The position numbers were made by a program, and so were the translations under genes. A DNA stretch of 64,000 nucleotides from Aquimonas sp002352135. GTDB taxonomy: Bacteria; Pseudomonadota; Gammaproteobacteria; Xanthomonadales; Xanthomonadaceae. Shown piece after piece: positions 8,610 through 17,006 of this stretch. The notes under the pieces are model-generated. The model saw only the letters and a program-made list of their open reading frames with translations. It was not told the DNA's origin and did no database searches. Location of the stretch: contig DAORND010000008.1 of the NCBI GenBank assembly GCA_035440755.1, positions 3,887 to 67,886 on the forward strand, written 5' to 3'. Numbering within the stretch: position 1 is the stretch's first letter; every line of letters begins with the position of its first letter.

Positions 8610-8999
8610 TCAGCGCGTAGTAACCGGATGACCGCGTTCGGTCCACGCGGTGATGCCACCGGCCATTGAGCGCACCTTGCTGAAACCCATCTGTTGCAGC
8701 GCATCTGCAGCCAGCGCAGAGCGGCCACCGGTACGGCAATAGAGCGTGATCGCACGGTCTCGCAGTGCCAAGGCGGGATCGACGGCGCAGGCCATAGCGG
8801 GATGGGCCTCAACCTGAAACTCCAGCACGCCACGCGGAATATTGATCGCACCCGCGAGGTGTCCCATCTCGAACTCGGCCGGTTCGCGAACGTCAATCAG
8901 CACATCTTCGCGATGTTCCTCCGCCGCAAGGGCGTCGACACTTACTTCAGAGATTCGGGTCTTGGCGGCAGCGACTAGATCGCTTGCGGAAAGGGACAT
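8610..8999 (-). CDS. Single-domain rhodanese (promoter-proximal copy)
   Basis: A 129-residue rhodanese, first gene of the minus-strand operon. The active loop is CRTGGRS with catalytic Cys88; DVREPAEFEMGHLAGAINIP and GGITAWTERGHPV are standard family signatures. A second cysteine (Cys71) is not conserved in the family as far as I know. The loop differs from the CRSGMR loop of the other copy, so the two may prefer different acceptors. AAGGAG stands 8 bases before the ATG. The start lies a few tens of bases from an AT-rich palindrome that is probably the ArsR operator. Confidence 0.92.
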   Translation of the reverse strand: MSLSASDLVAAAKTRISEVSVDALAAEEHREDVLIDVREPAEFEMGHLAGAINIPRGVLEFQVEAHPAMACAVDPALALRDRAITLYCRTGGRSALAADALQQMGFSKVRSMAGGITAWTERGHPVTTR

Positions 9000-9027
9000 C
9001 GGAAGCTCTCCTTCAAATATGAGTTGA

Positions 9028-9041
9028 CACTAATATAAGTG
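9028..9041. promoter_or_regulatory. Candidate ArsR/BigR-type operator
   Basis: CACTAATATAAGTG is a 14-base imperfect palindrome (12 of 14 positions symmetric). It overlaps the last two bases of the plus-strand -35 and fills much of the spacer. It also covers a TATATT (minus strand, 9037-9032) that could be the -10 of the rhodanese-arsR operon. A repressor bound here would block both promoters. CTAA/TTAG elements continue to 9054. Confidence 0.6.
9032..9037 (-). promoter_or_regulatory. Candidate -10 of the rhodanese-arsR operon
   Basis: The minus strand reads TATATT here, five of six matches to the -10 consensus. Transcription would begin near 9025, leaving a leader of about 26 bases that includes AAGGAG before the rhodanese ATG. 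I see no good -35 at the right distance. Confidence 0.4.
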
Positions 9042-9232
9042 CAAACTAAATTAGCGTGCATCAAGCATACTGCGTTCCAGCCGATTACTCTACGGCCCAA
9101 GCGGGATATGGCTGCGCGGCACAGGTCGAGGTGCCCAGCCGGTCTGGTGAAATCGGCGTATATACAGCAGTGCTCGCCCCACCGGCAGGGGCGTGACACC
9201 TCATTTCGGCCGGGGAGAGGGAGATTTGTCAC

Positions 9233-10501
9233 ATGGCTAAGATCGTTGTACTGGGTGGCGGCATCGGCGGTACCAGCATGGCTTATGAGCTGCGCGCGGC
9301 GCTCGGCAAGGAACACAGCATTTCCGTCGTGGGTGATACCCCGCTGTTTTCGTTCACGCCGTCCAATCCCTGGGTGGCAGTCGGCTGGCGTAAGCCCAGC
9401 GACATTCAGGTCAATATCGGCCAATACCTGGCCAAGAAGGGCATTGCCTTCAATCCGGTCGGTGCGCAGGAACTGAAGCCTGCTGAGAACGCCATCATCC
9501 TGCGCGATGGGCACCGCATGGAGTATGACTACCTCGTCATCACGACCGGCCCACGCCTGGCGTTTGACGAAATTCCCGGCTTGGGCCCGGATGGCCATAC
9601 GCACTCGGTATGCACGACGCCGCACGCGTTGGAAGGCTGGATGGCCTACCAGGAGTTCGTGAAGAACCCCGGACCCATCGTCGTTGGTGCTGCACAGGGC
9701 GCAAGCTGCTTTGGTCCCGCCTACGAGTTCATCATGATCCTTGATGCGGATCTGCGTAAGCGCAAGATTCGCGACAAGGTGCCGATGACCTATGTCAGCA
9801 GTGAGCCCTATGTCGGGCACATGGGTCTGGGCGGCGTCGGTGATTCCAAAGGCTTGCTCGAGGGAGAGTTCCGACAGCGCCATATCAAGTGGATCGTCAA
9901 CTCGAAGATCACCGAAGTGCGCGATGGCGAGATGGCCGTGCAGGAAATGGATGCCGACGGCAAGCCGTTGCGCGAGCACACCGTGCCGTTCAAATATTCG
10001 ATGATTCTTCCCGCATTTACTGGCGTGGATGCCGTGCGCACGGCACCAGAGATGTGCAATCCGCGTGGTTTTGTCTTGATCGACAAGCACCAGCGCAATC
10101 CGAAGTATCCCAATGTCTACTCGGCCGGCGTGTGCGTCGCCATTCCTCCTGTGGAGCCGACACCTGTGCCGACGGGCGCGCCGAAGACGGGTTTCATGAT
10201 CGAGTCGATGGTGACTGCCATCGTTGACAACATCAAAGCGGAGTTGACTGGCAAGCCCGTCGAGGCGGTCGCCACTTGGAATGCCATCTGCTTGGCCGAC
10301 ATGGGCGACACCGGTGCTGCGTTCGTCGCGCTTCCGCAGATTCCGCCGCGCAACGTGACCTGGGCCAAGGTCGGCAAGTGGGTGCATCTGGCCAAGATCG
10401 CGTTCGAGAAATATTTCCTTTTCAAAGTGAAGTCCGGCAACAACGAGCCTGTGTACGAAAAATACGTGCTCAAGGCGCTGGGCATCATGCGTTTGAAGTG
10501 A
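9233..10501 (+). CDS. sqr: Sulfide:quinone oxidoreductase, type I-like
   Basis: Membrane-associated flavoprotein that oxidises sulfide and passes electrons to quinone. The N-terminus has the FAD-binding GGGIGGTSMAYEL. Three cysteines fall at 127 (SVCTTPHAL), 159 (GASCFGPAYE) and 353 (AICLADMGDTG), closely matching the essential cysteines 128, 160 and 356 of Acidithiobacillus SQR, so polysulfide-forming chemistry is expected. IPPVEPTPVPTGAPKTGFMIES is also typical. A fourth cysteine sits at 301 (AGVCVAIPP). The start is an ATG after a GGGGAGAGGGAG purine run. It is first in the plus-strand operon and faces the rhodanese-arsR operon across a shared operator. Flavocytochrome c sulfide dehydrogenase is less likely because no signal peptide is present. 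Confidence 0.92.
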   Translation: MAKIVVLGGGIGGTSMAYELRAALGKEHSISVVGDTPLFSFTPSNPWVAVGWRKPSDIQVNIGQYLAKKGIAFNPVGAQELKPAENAIILRDGHRMEYDYLVITTGPRLAFDEIPGLGPDGHTHSVCTTPHALEGWMAYQEFVKNPGPIVVGAAQGASCFGPAYEFIMILDADLRKRKIRDKVPMTYVSSEPYVGHMGLGGVGDSKGLLEGEFRQRHIKWIVNSKITEVRDGEMAVQEMDADGKPLREHTVPFKYSMILPAFTGVDAVRTAPEMCNPRGFVLIDKHQRNPKYPNVYSAGVCVAIPPVEPTPVPTGAPKTGFMIESMVTAIVDNIKAELTGKPVEAVATWNAICLADMGDTGAAFVALPQIPPRNVTWAKVGKWVHLAKIAFEKYFLFKVKSGNNEPVYEKYVLKALGIMRLK

Positions 10502-10526
10502 TCCGTTCCTTTTCTGGAGACAATCG

Positions 10527-10730
10527 ATGAATCTTGATCGAGCCATTTTTGCCTTCGCTGGCGTGATGATCTTGGTGAGCCTGGCGCTGGGGCATTTCGT
10601 GTCGCCGTACTGGCTACTGTTGACGGCCTTTGTGGGCTTGAACCTGCTGCAGTCGGCGTTCACCGGTTTTTGCCCGGCGGCCATGATTCTCGGCAAGTTC
10701 GGCGTCAAAGCCGGTTGCGCATTCAAGTAA
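10527..10730 (+). CDS. DUF2892 (YgaP membrane-domain-like) protein
   Basis: A 67-residue membrane protein with two predicted helices (about residues 7-24 and 29-44) and a conserved GFCPAAMILGKFG loop with Cys49, then Cys64 near the end. It matches the DUF2892 module that forms the membrane part of E. coli YgaP, where it is fused to a rhodanese domain. Here it stands alone, while two soluble rhodaneses are in the facing operon. A role in thiocyanate or sulfane-sulfur export, or in rhodanese docking, is inference. CTGGAG lies 8-13 bases upstream of the ATG. Confidence 0.85.
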   Translation: MNLDRAIFAFAGVMILVSLALGHFVSPYWLLLTAFVGLNLLQSAFTGFCPAAMILGKFGVKAGCAFK

Positions 10731-10740
10731 GGACGACCTC

Positions 10741-11826
10741 ATGCAGATGCGAACCGAACTGGGTGTGCTGGCATTGGTCAGCGCACTGACTCTTGGCCTG
10801 ACGGGTTGCGGTGGAGAATCCACGCCGACCGAAATCGTGGCGAGCGGCGAACTGCCGTTCTCCACCTTGACGGTTTCTCCGGTTTCCGCCCAACGCGAAC
10901 GCATCTGGGATGGCGTGATCGAAGCGGTGAACCAGGCCACCTTGTCTGCGCAGACAGGTGGCCGGGTCCGCGAGGTTCTAGTCGACGTCAACGATTATGT
11001 GAAGGCAGGAGATGTCATCCTGCGTTTTACCGACGTCGAGCAACAGTCTGCAATTCGTCAGGCGCAAGCCGCGTTGGCCGCGGCAAAAGCGGCGTTGGAC
11101 GAGGCGGAATCCGATTTCAAGCGGATCAGCGAGATCTTTGGACGGCAGTTGGTTTCGAAAGCGCAGTTGGATCAGGCGACGGCGCGCCGTGACGCCGCCA
11201 AGGCGCAGCATGAGTCCGCGCAAGCCGCCGTGCGCGCTGCCAACGAGCAGGTTGACTACACCGTCGTCCGCGCGCCGTATTCTGGCATCGTCACCCAGCG
11301 CCACGTTGAAGTAGGCGAGGCAGTGAATCCGGGTCAGCCGTTGATCTCGGGTTTGTCGCTGGACAAGCTCCGCGTCAACGTGCAAATACCGCAGAGCGAC
11401 ATGGCGTCCATACGCGAGCACGCCAAAGCCTCCCTGCTACTGGCAGATGGCAAGCGCATCGACGCAGAACAGGTGATCGTGTTTCCGTATGCAGACCCAA
11501 CGACGCATACCTTCAGCGTGCGCTTGGAGCTGCCGCAGGCGGAAACCGGTCTGCAACCGGGGATGACTGCCAAGGCGGCATTTGTAATCGGTGCCTCCGA
11601 GCGACTCTTGGTGCCTGAATCCGCATTGGTTCGACGCAGTGAGGTCACTGCCGTTTACGTGGTCAGCGAGGGCAAAGTCAGTTTGCGTCAGATTCGTCTG
11701 GGGCACCGTTTTGGCAATGAAATCGAGGTGTTGGCAGGTCTTTCTGCGGGCGACGCGGTCGCCACCGATCCGGTAGCCGCGGGTGTCTACCTCTCCCGCA
11801 TGCACGCCCGGGAGTTGGCGCAATGA
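10741..11826 (+). CDS. RND efflux periplasmic adaptor lipoprotein
   Basis: A 361-residue membrane fusion protein. A lipobox LTGC puts the lipidated cysteine at residue 23. The barrel-sandwich lipoyl half-motifs (GRVREVLVDVNDYVKAGD and YTVVRAPYSGIVTQRHVEVGEAV) flank a long alpha-helical hairpin rich in Ala, Gln and Lys. The beta-barrel and membrane-proximal parts follow (RVNVQIPQSD, LQPGMTAKAAFVIG). Such adaptors link an inner-membrane RND pump to a TolC-type channel. Its stop overlaps the pump start (ATGA), so expression is coupled. No outer-membrane factor gene is present in the operon, so a channel encoded elsewhere must be used. Confidence 0.92.
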   Translation: MQMRTELGVLALVSALTLGLTGCGGESTPTEIVASGELPFSTLTVSPVSAQRERIWDGVIEAVNQATLSAQTGGRVREVLVDVNDYVKAGDVILRFTDVEQQSAIRQAQAALAAAKAALDEAESDFKRISEIFGRQLVSKAQLDQATARRDAAKAQHESAQAAVRAANEQVDYTVVRAPYSGIVTQRHVEVGEAVNPGQPLISGLSLDKLRVNVQIPQSDMASIREHAKASLLLADGKRIDAEQVIVFPYADPTTHTFSVRLELPQAETGLQPGMTAKAAFVIGASERLLVPESALVRRSEVTAVYVVSEGKVSLRQIRLGHRFGNEIEVLAGLSAGDAVATDPVAAGVYLSRMHARELAQ

Positions 11827-14800
11827 GCGAGCGCGACGGCGCGCCTGCGATGGGCATTTCCGGCCGTCTTGCGGCGGCATTTCAGGCCAATCCGCTGACG
11901 CCCATCCTGGCGATTGCGGGTCTCCTTCTCGGTATGGTTGCGGTGATGATCACGCCGCGCGAGGAAGAGCCGCAGATCGATGTGACCATGGCCAACGTCA
12001 CCGTGCCGTTTCCGGGAGCGCCGGTTGATGATGTTGAGAACCTGATCAGTGTCCCACTGGAACAGGTGCTTTCGGAGATTGATGGCGTAAAACACGTCTA
12101 CTCGGTATCGCGCCCTGGTGTGTCGATGACCACGGTCGAGTTTGATGTGGGCGTGCCACGCGCAGATGCATTGGTGCGGCTGTACAACCAGATCTATTCG
12201 AATCTGGACTGGTCGCCGCAGGGACTGGGCGTTGGTCAGCCCCTGGTGCGCCCGATGGGTATTGATGACGTGCCGGTCATGGGTCTGACCTTGTGGACCG
12301 ACGATCCAGCACGCGGTGCAACGGACGTGGCGGAAGTTGCGCACACTCTTGAGGCCGAATTGAAACGCATCCCAGGAACGCGCGATGTGTATACGATCGG
12401 CGCACCCGACCGTGCCGTGATTGTTGAGCTGGACGCCACCAAACTGGCCTCCTACGGTATGGACGTTGCCGACCTCTCCAACGCCTTGCTGGCCAGCAAT
12501 GTGGTCTCTCAGGCAGGCGACCGGATCGGCCCAGAAGGACAAGTTCCGGTGACTGGGGGGACCTATCTCGCGGATGCGCGTCAGGTTGCCGAGCTGGTCA
12601 TCGGCTTGCGGGATGGCAAACCCCTGTTTCTGTCGGATGTGGCGACCGTGCGGCGCGGCGCGGACATGCCAACGCAATATGTGTGGCATGGCGTACCCGC
12701 GGGTCAGCATGGGCCTCAACAGGGCATCGCGCCGGCGGTGACCATTGCTGTCGCCAAGAAGCCGGGTGCCAATGCAGCCGACATCACCAAGGCCATCGAA
12801 CACCGTATCGAGATCTTGCGTGGGAGTGTCATTCCAGAGGGCGTGGAAGTTACCGTCACGCGGGACTACGGCAAGACCGCGAACGACAAGGCGATCAAGC
12901 TGATCCAGAAATTGGTGTTCGCGACGATGGCGGTGGTCTTGTTGGTGCTGTTTGCGCTGGGCTGGCGCGAAGCCATCGTGGTGGGTGCGGCGGTCATCAT
13001 CACCCTAGCGCTGACCTTGTTCGCCAGTTGGGCGATGGGCTTCACGATCAATCGCGTATCACTTTTTGCTCTGATCTTCTCCATCGGTATCTTGGTTGAC
13101 GATGCCATTGTGGTGGTGGAGAACATCCATCGGCATATGGCAAAAGGCGGTCGAACCTTGTTCGAGGCTATCCCTCCGGCGGTCGATGAGGTCGGCAGTC
13201 CGACCATCCTGGCGACGTTCACCGTGATCGCTGCCCTGTTGCCAATGGCTTTCGTCACCGGATTGATGGGGCCCTATATGCGGCCGATCCCGATCAATGC
13301 CTCGGTGGGCATGCTGCTATCGCTGGCGGTGGCATTGATCGTGACGCCCTGGCTGTCCTTGAAGCTGCTGTCGCGCCACCTTGGCGAGCATGCACAGGGC
13401 ACATCCGATGGTCATGGTGCGGGCATCGCGGCGCGACTGCATGGCGTTTTTGATCGCATCATGCGGCCCTTCCTCGACCGCCAACGTGGTGGCCGACGTC
13501 GAAACTGGTTGTGGGCGGGTATCGGTGTGGCACTGGTGCTTTCTGCCGGGATGGCAGTGGTGCAGTGGGTCGTGCTGAAAATGCTGCCCTTCGACAACAA
13601 GTCGGAATTCCAGGTCGTGGTCGACATGCCCGAAGGCAGCACGCTGGAGCGCACGAATGCGTTGCTTCAGGAACTGGCCGGAGTGGTCGCCGAACTGCCA
13701 GAAGTGAGTGATTATCAGGGCTACGCGGGAACCTCCGGACCGGTCAATTTCAATGGCCTCGTTCGCCAGTACTACCTGCGTCAGGGTCCCATCGTCGCCG
13801 ACCTGCAAGTCAATCTGGTCGACAAGCATGATCGTGATCGCAAGAGTCACGAGATCGCCCGCGCGGTGCGTCCACAGCTCGCTGCAATCGGCAAGCAGTA
13901 CGGCGCATCCGTCAAAGTCGTCGAGGTTCCGCCCGGACCGCCAGTTCTGTCTCCGCTGGTCGCGGAAATCTATGGGTCGGATCAGGCCACGGCACGCGCC
14001 ATGGCGCGTGAGCTGGTCGGCAAGTTCGAGGCGACCGAGGGCTTGGTGGACATCGATACCACGGTCGAGTCGGAATCAGCGCGCGATCTGGTGCTGGTGG
14101 ACCGTGCGCGTGCAGCCCAGATGGGCGTCAGTCAGGCGGCCATTGCGCAGGCCTTGCGGACCGGCTTGTCCGGCAATGACGCGACCTACCTGCGAGACGG
14201 CGCTTCGAAGTATCCCGTGCCGGTGCGCTTGCGCTTGCCTGCCGGTGATCAAGCCAGCATGGATCAATTGCTGGCGCTTCGAGTTCGCACTCAGGACGGG
14301 CGACTGATCCCGCTGTCCGAAGTCGTTACGGTGCAGCGCGTCACCTGGGAGAATGCGATCTATCACAAGGACCTGCTGCCGGTCGTATACGTCATGGCAG
14401 ACGAGGCGGGTGCGTTGGATAGCCCTCTCTATGGCATGTTTGACGTGGTCGGTCAGTTGGGTGACGAGATGCTCGCTGGCTACGGCATCAAGCAGTACTT
14501 CATTGCTCAGCCGGAGTCCACGGCGGAGTTCGGCATCAAATGGGACGGCGAGTGGCAGATCACCTATGAAACGTTCCGCGACATGGGAATCGCCTATGGC
14601 GTGGGCATGGTGCTGATCTATCTGCTGGTGGTGGCGCAGTTCCGCAGCTATGTCGTTCCACTGATCATCATGGCGCCGATTCCGCTCACCGTGATTGGCG
14701 TGATGCCCGGCCACGCCTTGCTCGGTGCGCAATTCACCGCGACCAGCATGATCGGCATGATCGCGTTGGCGGGAATCATCGTGCGCAACTCGATATTGCT

Positions 14801-15071
14801 GGTGGACTTCATCAACAGCGAGCTGGCGGCGGGTCGTCGCCTTGACGACGCAGTGATCGACGCCTGTGCCGTCCGCGCGCAGCCGATTGCTCTAACGGCG
14901 CTGGCGGCGATGCTCGGTGCGTTGTTCATCCTTGATGACCCCATTTTCAATGGCCTCGCCATTGCGCTGATCTTCGGCATCCTGGTGAGCACGGTTCTGA
15001 CCCTGGTCGTGATCCCCTTGCTCTACTACGTGTTTCTCAATCGTCGCCAGCCCGGCGAGGCGCAGCCATGA
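11823..15071 (+). CDS. RND efflux pump, inner-membrane permease
   Basis: A 1082-residue proton-driven transporter with the usual duplicated plan: one N-terminal helix, a large periplasmic loop, then a helix bundle, repeated. The TM4 proton-relay pair is Asp426-Asp427 in GILVDDAIVVVENIHRHM. The second half has GMIALAGIIVRNSILLVDF. It looks more like the drug/organic RND subfamilies than the CzcA metal pumps, since the acidic metal-relay motif was not seen; this is a visual judgement. It overlaps the adaptor gene upstream and trxC downstream by ATGA, so all three are translationally coupled. Its place after SQR and DUF2892 suggests export of a sulfur compound or a stress by-product; the substrate is unknown. 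Confidence 0.92.
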   Translation: MSERDGAPAMGISGRLAAAFQANPLTPILAIAGLLLGMVAVMITPREEEPQIDVTMANVTVPFPGAPVDDVENLISVPLEQVLSEIDGVKHVYSVSRPGVSMTTVEFDVGVPRADALVRLYNQIYSNLDWSPQGLGVGQPLVRPMGIDDVPVMGLTLWTDDPARGATDVAEVAHTLEAELKRIPGTRDVYTIGAPDRAVIVELDATKLASYGMDVADLSNALLASNVVSQAGDRIGPEGQVPVTGGTYLADARQVAELVIGLRDGKPLFLSDVATVRRGADMPTQYVWHGVPAGQHGPQQGIAPAVTIAVAKKPGANAADITKAIEHRIEILRGSVIPEGVEVTVTRDYGKTANDKAIKLIQKLVFATMAVVLLVLFALGWREAIVVGAAVIITLALTLFASWAMGFTINRVSLFALIFSIGILVDDAIVVVENIHRHMAKGGRTLFEAIPPAVDEVGSPTILATFTVIAALLPMAFVTGLMGPYMRPIPINASVGMLLSLAVALIVTPWLSLKLLSRHLGEHAQGTSDGHGAGIAARLHGVFDRIMRPFLDRQRGGRRRNWLWAGIGVALVLSAGMAVVQWVVLKMLPFDNKSEFQVVVDMPEGSTLERTNALLQELAGVVAELPEVSDYQGYAGTSGPVNFNGLVRQYYLRQGPIVADLQVNLVDKHDRDRKSHEIARAVRPQLAAIGKQYGASVKVVEVPPGPPVLSPLVAEIYGSDQATARAMARELVGKFEATEGLVDIDTTVESESARDLVLVDRARAAQMGVSQAAIAQALRTGLSGNDATYLRDGASKYPVPVRLRLPAGDQASMDQLLALRVRTQDGRLIPLSEVVTVQRVTWENAIYHKDLLPVVYVMADEAGALDSPLYGMFDVVGQLGDEMLAGYGIKQYFIAQPESTAEFGIKWDGEWQITYETFRDMGIAYGVGMVLIYLLVVAQFRSYVVPLIIMAPIPLTVIGVMPGHALLGAQFTATSMIGMIALAGIIVRNSILLVDFINSELAAGRRLDDAVIDACAVRAQPIALTALAAMLGALFILDDPIFNGLAIALIFGILVSTVLTLVVIPLLYYVFLNRRQPGEAQP

Positions 15072-15529
15072 CTGATACCGACTCACTGATCATTGCCTGT
15101 CCGCATTGTCACGGACTCAACCGTTTGCCGCAGGCACGCCTGAAGGATGCGCCACACTGCGGCAAGTGCGGCGCGACGATTTTCTCGGGCAAACCGTTCG
15201 AGCTCGACGCCAGCAATTTCGAAGTTCATGTGGCACGTTCGCAGTTGCCCATCTTGGTCGACTTCTGGGCGCCGTGGTGTGGTCCCTGTCGATTGATGGC
15301 GCCTGCCTTCGCGCAAGCTGCCTCGCAGTTGGAACCCCAGTTCCATCTGGCCAAGGTGGATACCGAAGCGCAGCCGATGCTGGGGCAGCGCTTTGGCATT
15401 CGCAGCATTCCCACCTTGGCACTGTTTCACAACGGAACCGAGATCGGACGTCAGTCTGGTGCCTTGCCGCTAGGTGAAATCGTGCGCTTCGCGCGCACCC
15501 AGTTCATGAACTACGTGGCGGGTCTGTAG
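15068..15529 (+). CDS. trxC: Thioredoxin 2 with zinc ribbon
   Basis: A 153-residue thioredoxin. The N-terminal zinc ribbon has Cys11-Pro-His-Cys14 and Cys31-Gly-Lys-Cys34. The thioredoxin fold follows, with the active site WCGPC (Cys71, Cys74) and the cis-proline loop SIPTLALF. TrxC reduces disulfides and is typical of oxidative stress. In this operon it may release sulfide from persulfidated proteins or regenerate the rhodaneses, which is inference. ATGA overlap with the RND gene couples its translation to the pump. The OsmC gene begins two bases after its stop. Confidence 0.93.
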   Translation: MTDTDSLIIACPHCHGLNRLPQARLKDAPHCGKCGATIFSGKPFELDASNFEVHVARSQLPILVDFWAPWCGPCRLMAPAFAQAASQLEPQFHLAKVDTEAQPMLGQRFGIRSIPTLALFHNGTEIGRQSGALPLGEIVRFARTQFMNYVAGL

Positions 15530-15531
15530 CC

Positions 15532-15987
15532 ATGTCGGACGCCCGCTTTTCATTGACCGTCGAGCAGGAATCGGACTACGTCTTTCGAGTCCGTTTTGAT
15601 GACACAGACATCCCCGATCTGCTGACCGACGAACCAGAGCCGCTCGGTGGTGGCAGTGGCCCCAATCCCTCGCGCATGCTGGTTGCGGCGGTCGCCAATT
15701 GCATGAGCGCGAGCCTGCTGTTCTCGCTGCGCAAGTTCAAGAATACGCCGGGCACCCTGGTCACCAAGGCGACCGCACATCTGGGCCGCAGTCCCGAAGG
15801 ACGCCTGCGCGTCGAGCGAATCGACGCCGAAATCGCGTTGCCCGAAATGGCGGGCAGCTACGCACAACTCGAACGCATTCTTGGACAGTTCGAACAGTTT
15901 TGCGTCGTGACAGAAAGCGTGCGCAATGGCGTGGCCGTGAACGTCCGCGTCGTCGATCCAACCGGTGTCGTCCTGCATGGCGAGTGA
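15532..15987 (+). CDS. OsmC-family peroxidase/thiol protein
   Basis: A 151-residue OsmC/Ohr-fold protein. The two conserved cysteines are Cys57 (AVANCMSASLLFSLRK) and Cys124 (EQFCVVTESVRNGV). Family members reduce organic hydroperoxides through this pair, and some are reported to act on sulfane sulfur. GGGSGPNPSRMLVAA is the usual lead-in. It is tightly packed in the operon, two bases after trxC. Whether it removes peroxides or persulfides here cannot be told from sequence; the context favours reactive sulfur. Confidence 0.85.
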   Translation: MSDARFSLTVEQESDYVFRVRFDDTDIPDLLTDEPEPLGGGSGPNPSRMLVAAVANCMSASLLFSLRKFKNTPGTLVTKATAHLGRSPEGRLRVERIDAEIALPEMAGSYAQLERILGQFEQFCVVTESVRNGVAVNVRVVDPTGVVLHGE

Positions 15988-16022
15988 GTTCGCCACCGAG
16001 TTTTTCTGATGGAGCTACACCA

Positions 16023-17006
16023 ATGAAATCTCTTGTCATTGCCTTGAGTCTGCTGATGGCAGGCTCCGACGCCCACGCCCAAGAGGCGGCAAACCCGGAT
16101 GCCGCCAGTGCCGCAAAAGCGCAAGCGGCGATCAAGGACCTGGGCCAATCCCTGCGCGGTGCGTTGGTCGCCAAGATGCAGTCGGAAGGCCCGGTGGCGG
16201 CGGTCAATTTCTGCCACGACGAAGCCCCGCTCATCGCCTCCCAGGTCGCCGAGCGTCATCAGGTGCAGATTGGACGCACGGCGGTGCGCCATCGCAGCCC
16301 GAGCAATGCCCCCAGCGAATGGCAACAAGCGGCGCTGGCGGAATTTGCCGCCAAGGTGGCAGAGGGCGCTCCGGCGGCTGGAATGACCTCGTCAAGTACG
16401 GTTGATGTCAACGGTGAAAGTCGTTTCCGCTTTGTGCAGAGCATCCCGACCGAGGCACCCTGCCTGGCCTGCCACGGTGACACTGTCGCGCCACCGATCA
16501 AGGCCGAAATCGACAAGCATTACCCGCAAGACACGGCGACGGGCTTCAAGGAAGGTGACCTGCGTGGCATGTTCTGGGTGGAGTTCCCGATGACTCCCGC
16601 CGCCACGCCCGTGTCACAGAACCCGCCGGATCAACGCGCCCCTATCGTAATGAGCGAAGCGCAACGTGTGTCCCTGCGACTGGAAATGCGCGGACGCATG
16701 GAAACGCTGCAAGGCGTCATGGCCGCGCTGGCCTCGGGCGATTGGTCTGAAGTCGCCAAGCGCTCGGAAGAGGGCACACGTGGGCAGCATCGCGGTGTCG
16801 ACTTCCGCTCGGCATTGCCTCAGGAATGGTTTGGCATGGCGCGCCCCATGCACGGCGAGTTCGCGGCCATCCAGCACGAGGCCGAGGGTCAGAAGCGCGT
16901 CGACGTCGCCCTGCAACATCTGGCCAAGGCAGGTCAGTACTGCACGTCCTGTCATGCGACTTTCCGCCCCGTGACGCCTAGCGAGAGCGCTGTCGCGCAG
17001 CAATGA
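16023..17006 (+). CDS. Periplasmic two-haem protein: DUF3365 domain plus cytochrome c'-like domain
   Basis: A 327-residue exported protein with a signal peptide ending SDAHA. Residues about 30-195 form a DUF3365 (Tll0287-like) domain: NFCHDEAP around Cys64, then CLACH at 147-151 and GDLRGMFWVEFP. Residues about 210-315 resemble cytochrome c': long amphipathic helices and a terminal CTSCHATFR at 307-315. Both CxxCH motifs are intact, so two c-type haems are expected. DUF3365 is a PAS-like fold often used for redox or gas sensing. GGAG lies upstream of the ATG. Its stop overlaps the next start. It is an odd member of a sulfide operon and might bind sulfide or NO, or shuttle electrons; the exact role is unknown. 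Confidence 0.8.
   Translation: MKSLVIALSLLMAGSDAHAQEAANPDAASAAKAQAAIKDLGQSLRGALVAKMQSEGPVAAVNFCHDEAPLIASQVAERHQVQIGRTAVRHRSPSNAPSEWQQAALAEFAAKVAEGAPAAGMTSSSTVDVNGESRFRFVQSIPTEAPCLACHGDTVAPPIKAEIDKHYPQDTATGFKEGDLRGMFWVEFPMTPAATPVSQNPPDQRAPIVMSEAQRVSLRLEMRGRMETLQGVMAALASGDWSEVAKRSEEGTRGQHRGVDFRSALPQEWFGMARPMHGEFAAIQHEAEGQKRVDVALQHLAKAGQYCTSCHATFRPVTPSESAVAQQ

Larger units (their letters stand above)
9024..9052 (+). promoter_or_regulatory. sigma70 promoter of the SQR operon
   Basis: TTGACA (9024-9029) and TAAATT (9047-9052) are separated by exactly 17 bases, a near-consensus promoter reading toward the SQR gene. The expected start is near 9059, leaving a leader of about 170 bases. The spacer holds the palindrome at 9028-9041. 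Confidence 0.7.

Noticed and set aside
9176..9192. GCCCC-accggca-GGGGC hairpin in the SQR leader as a regulatory RNA
   Set aside because: A five-base stem is expected by chance in GC-rich DNA and nothing else supports it.
9039..9476. Open frame across the SQR promoter and start
   Set aside because: It overlaps sqr in another frame and begins inside the predicted promoter.
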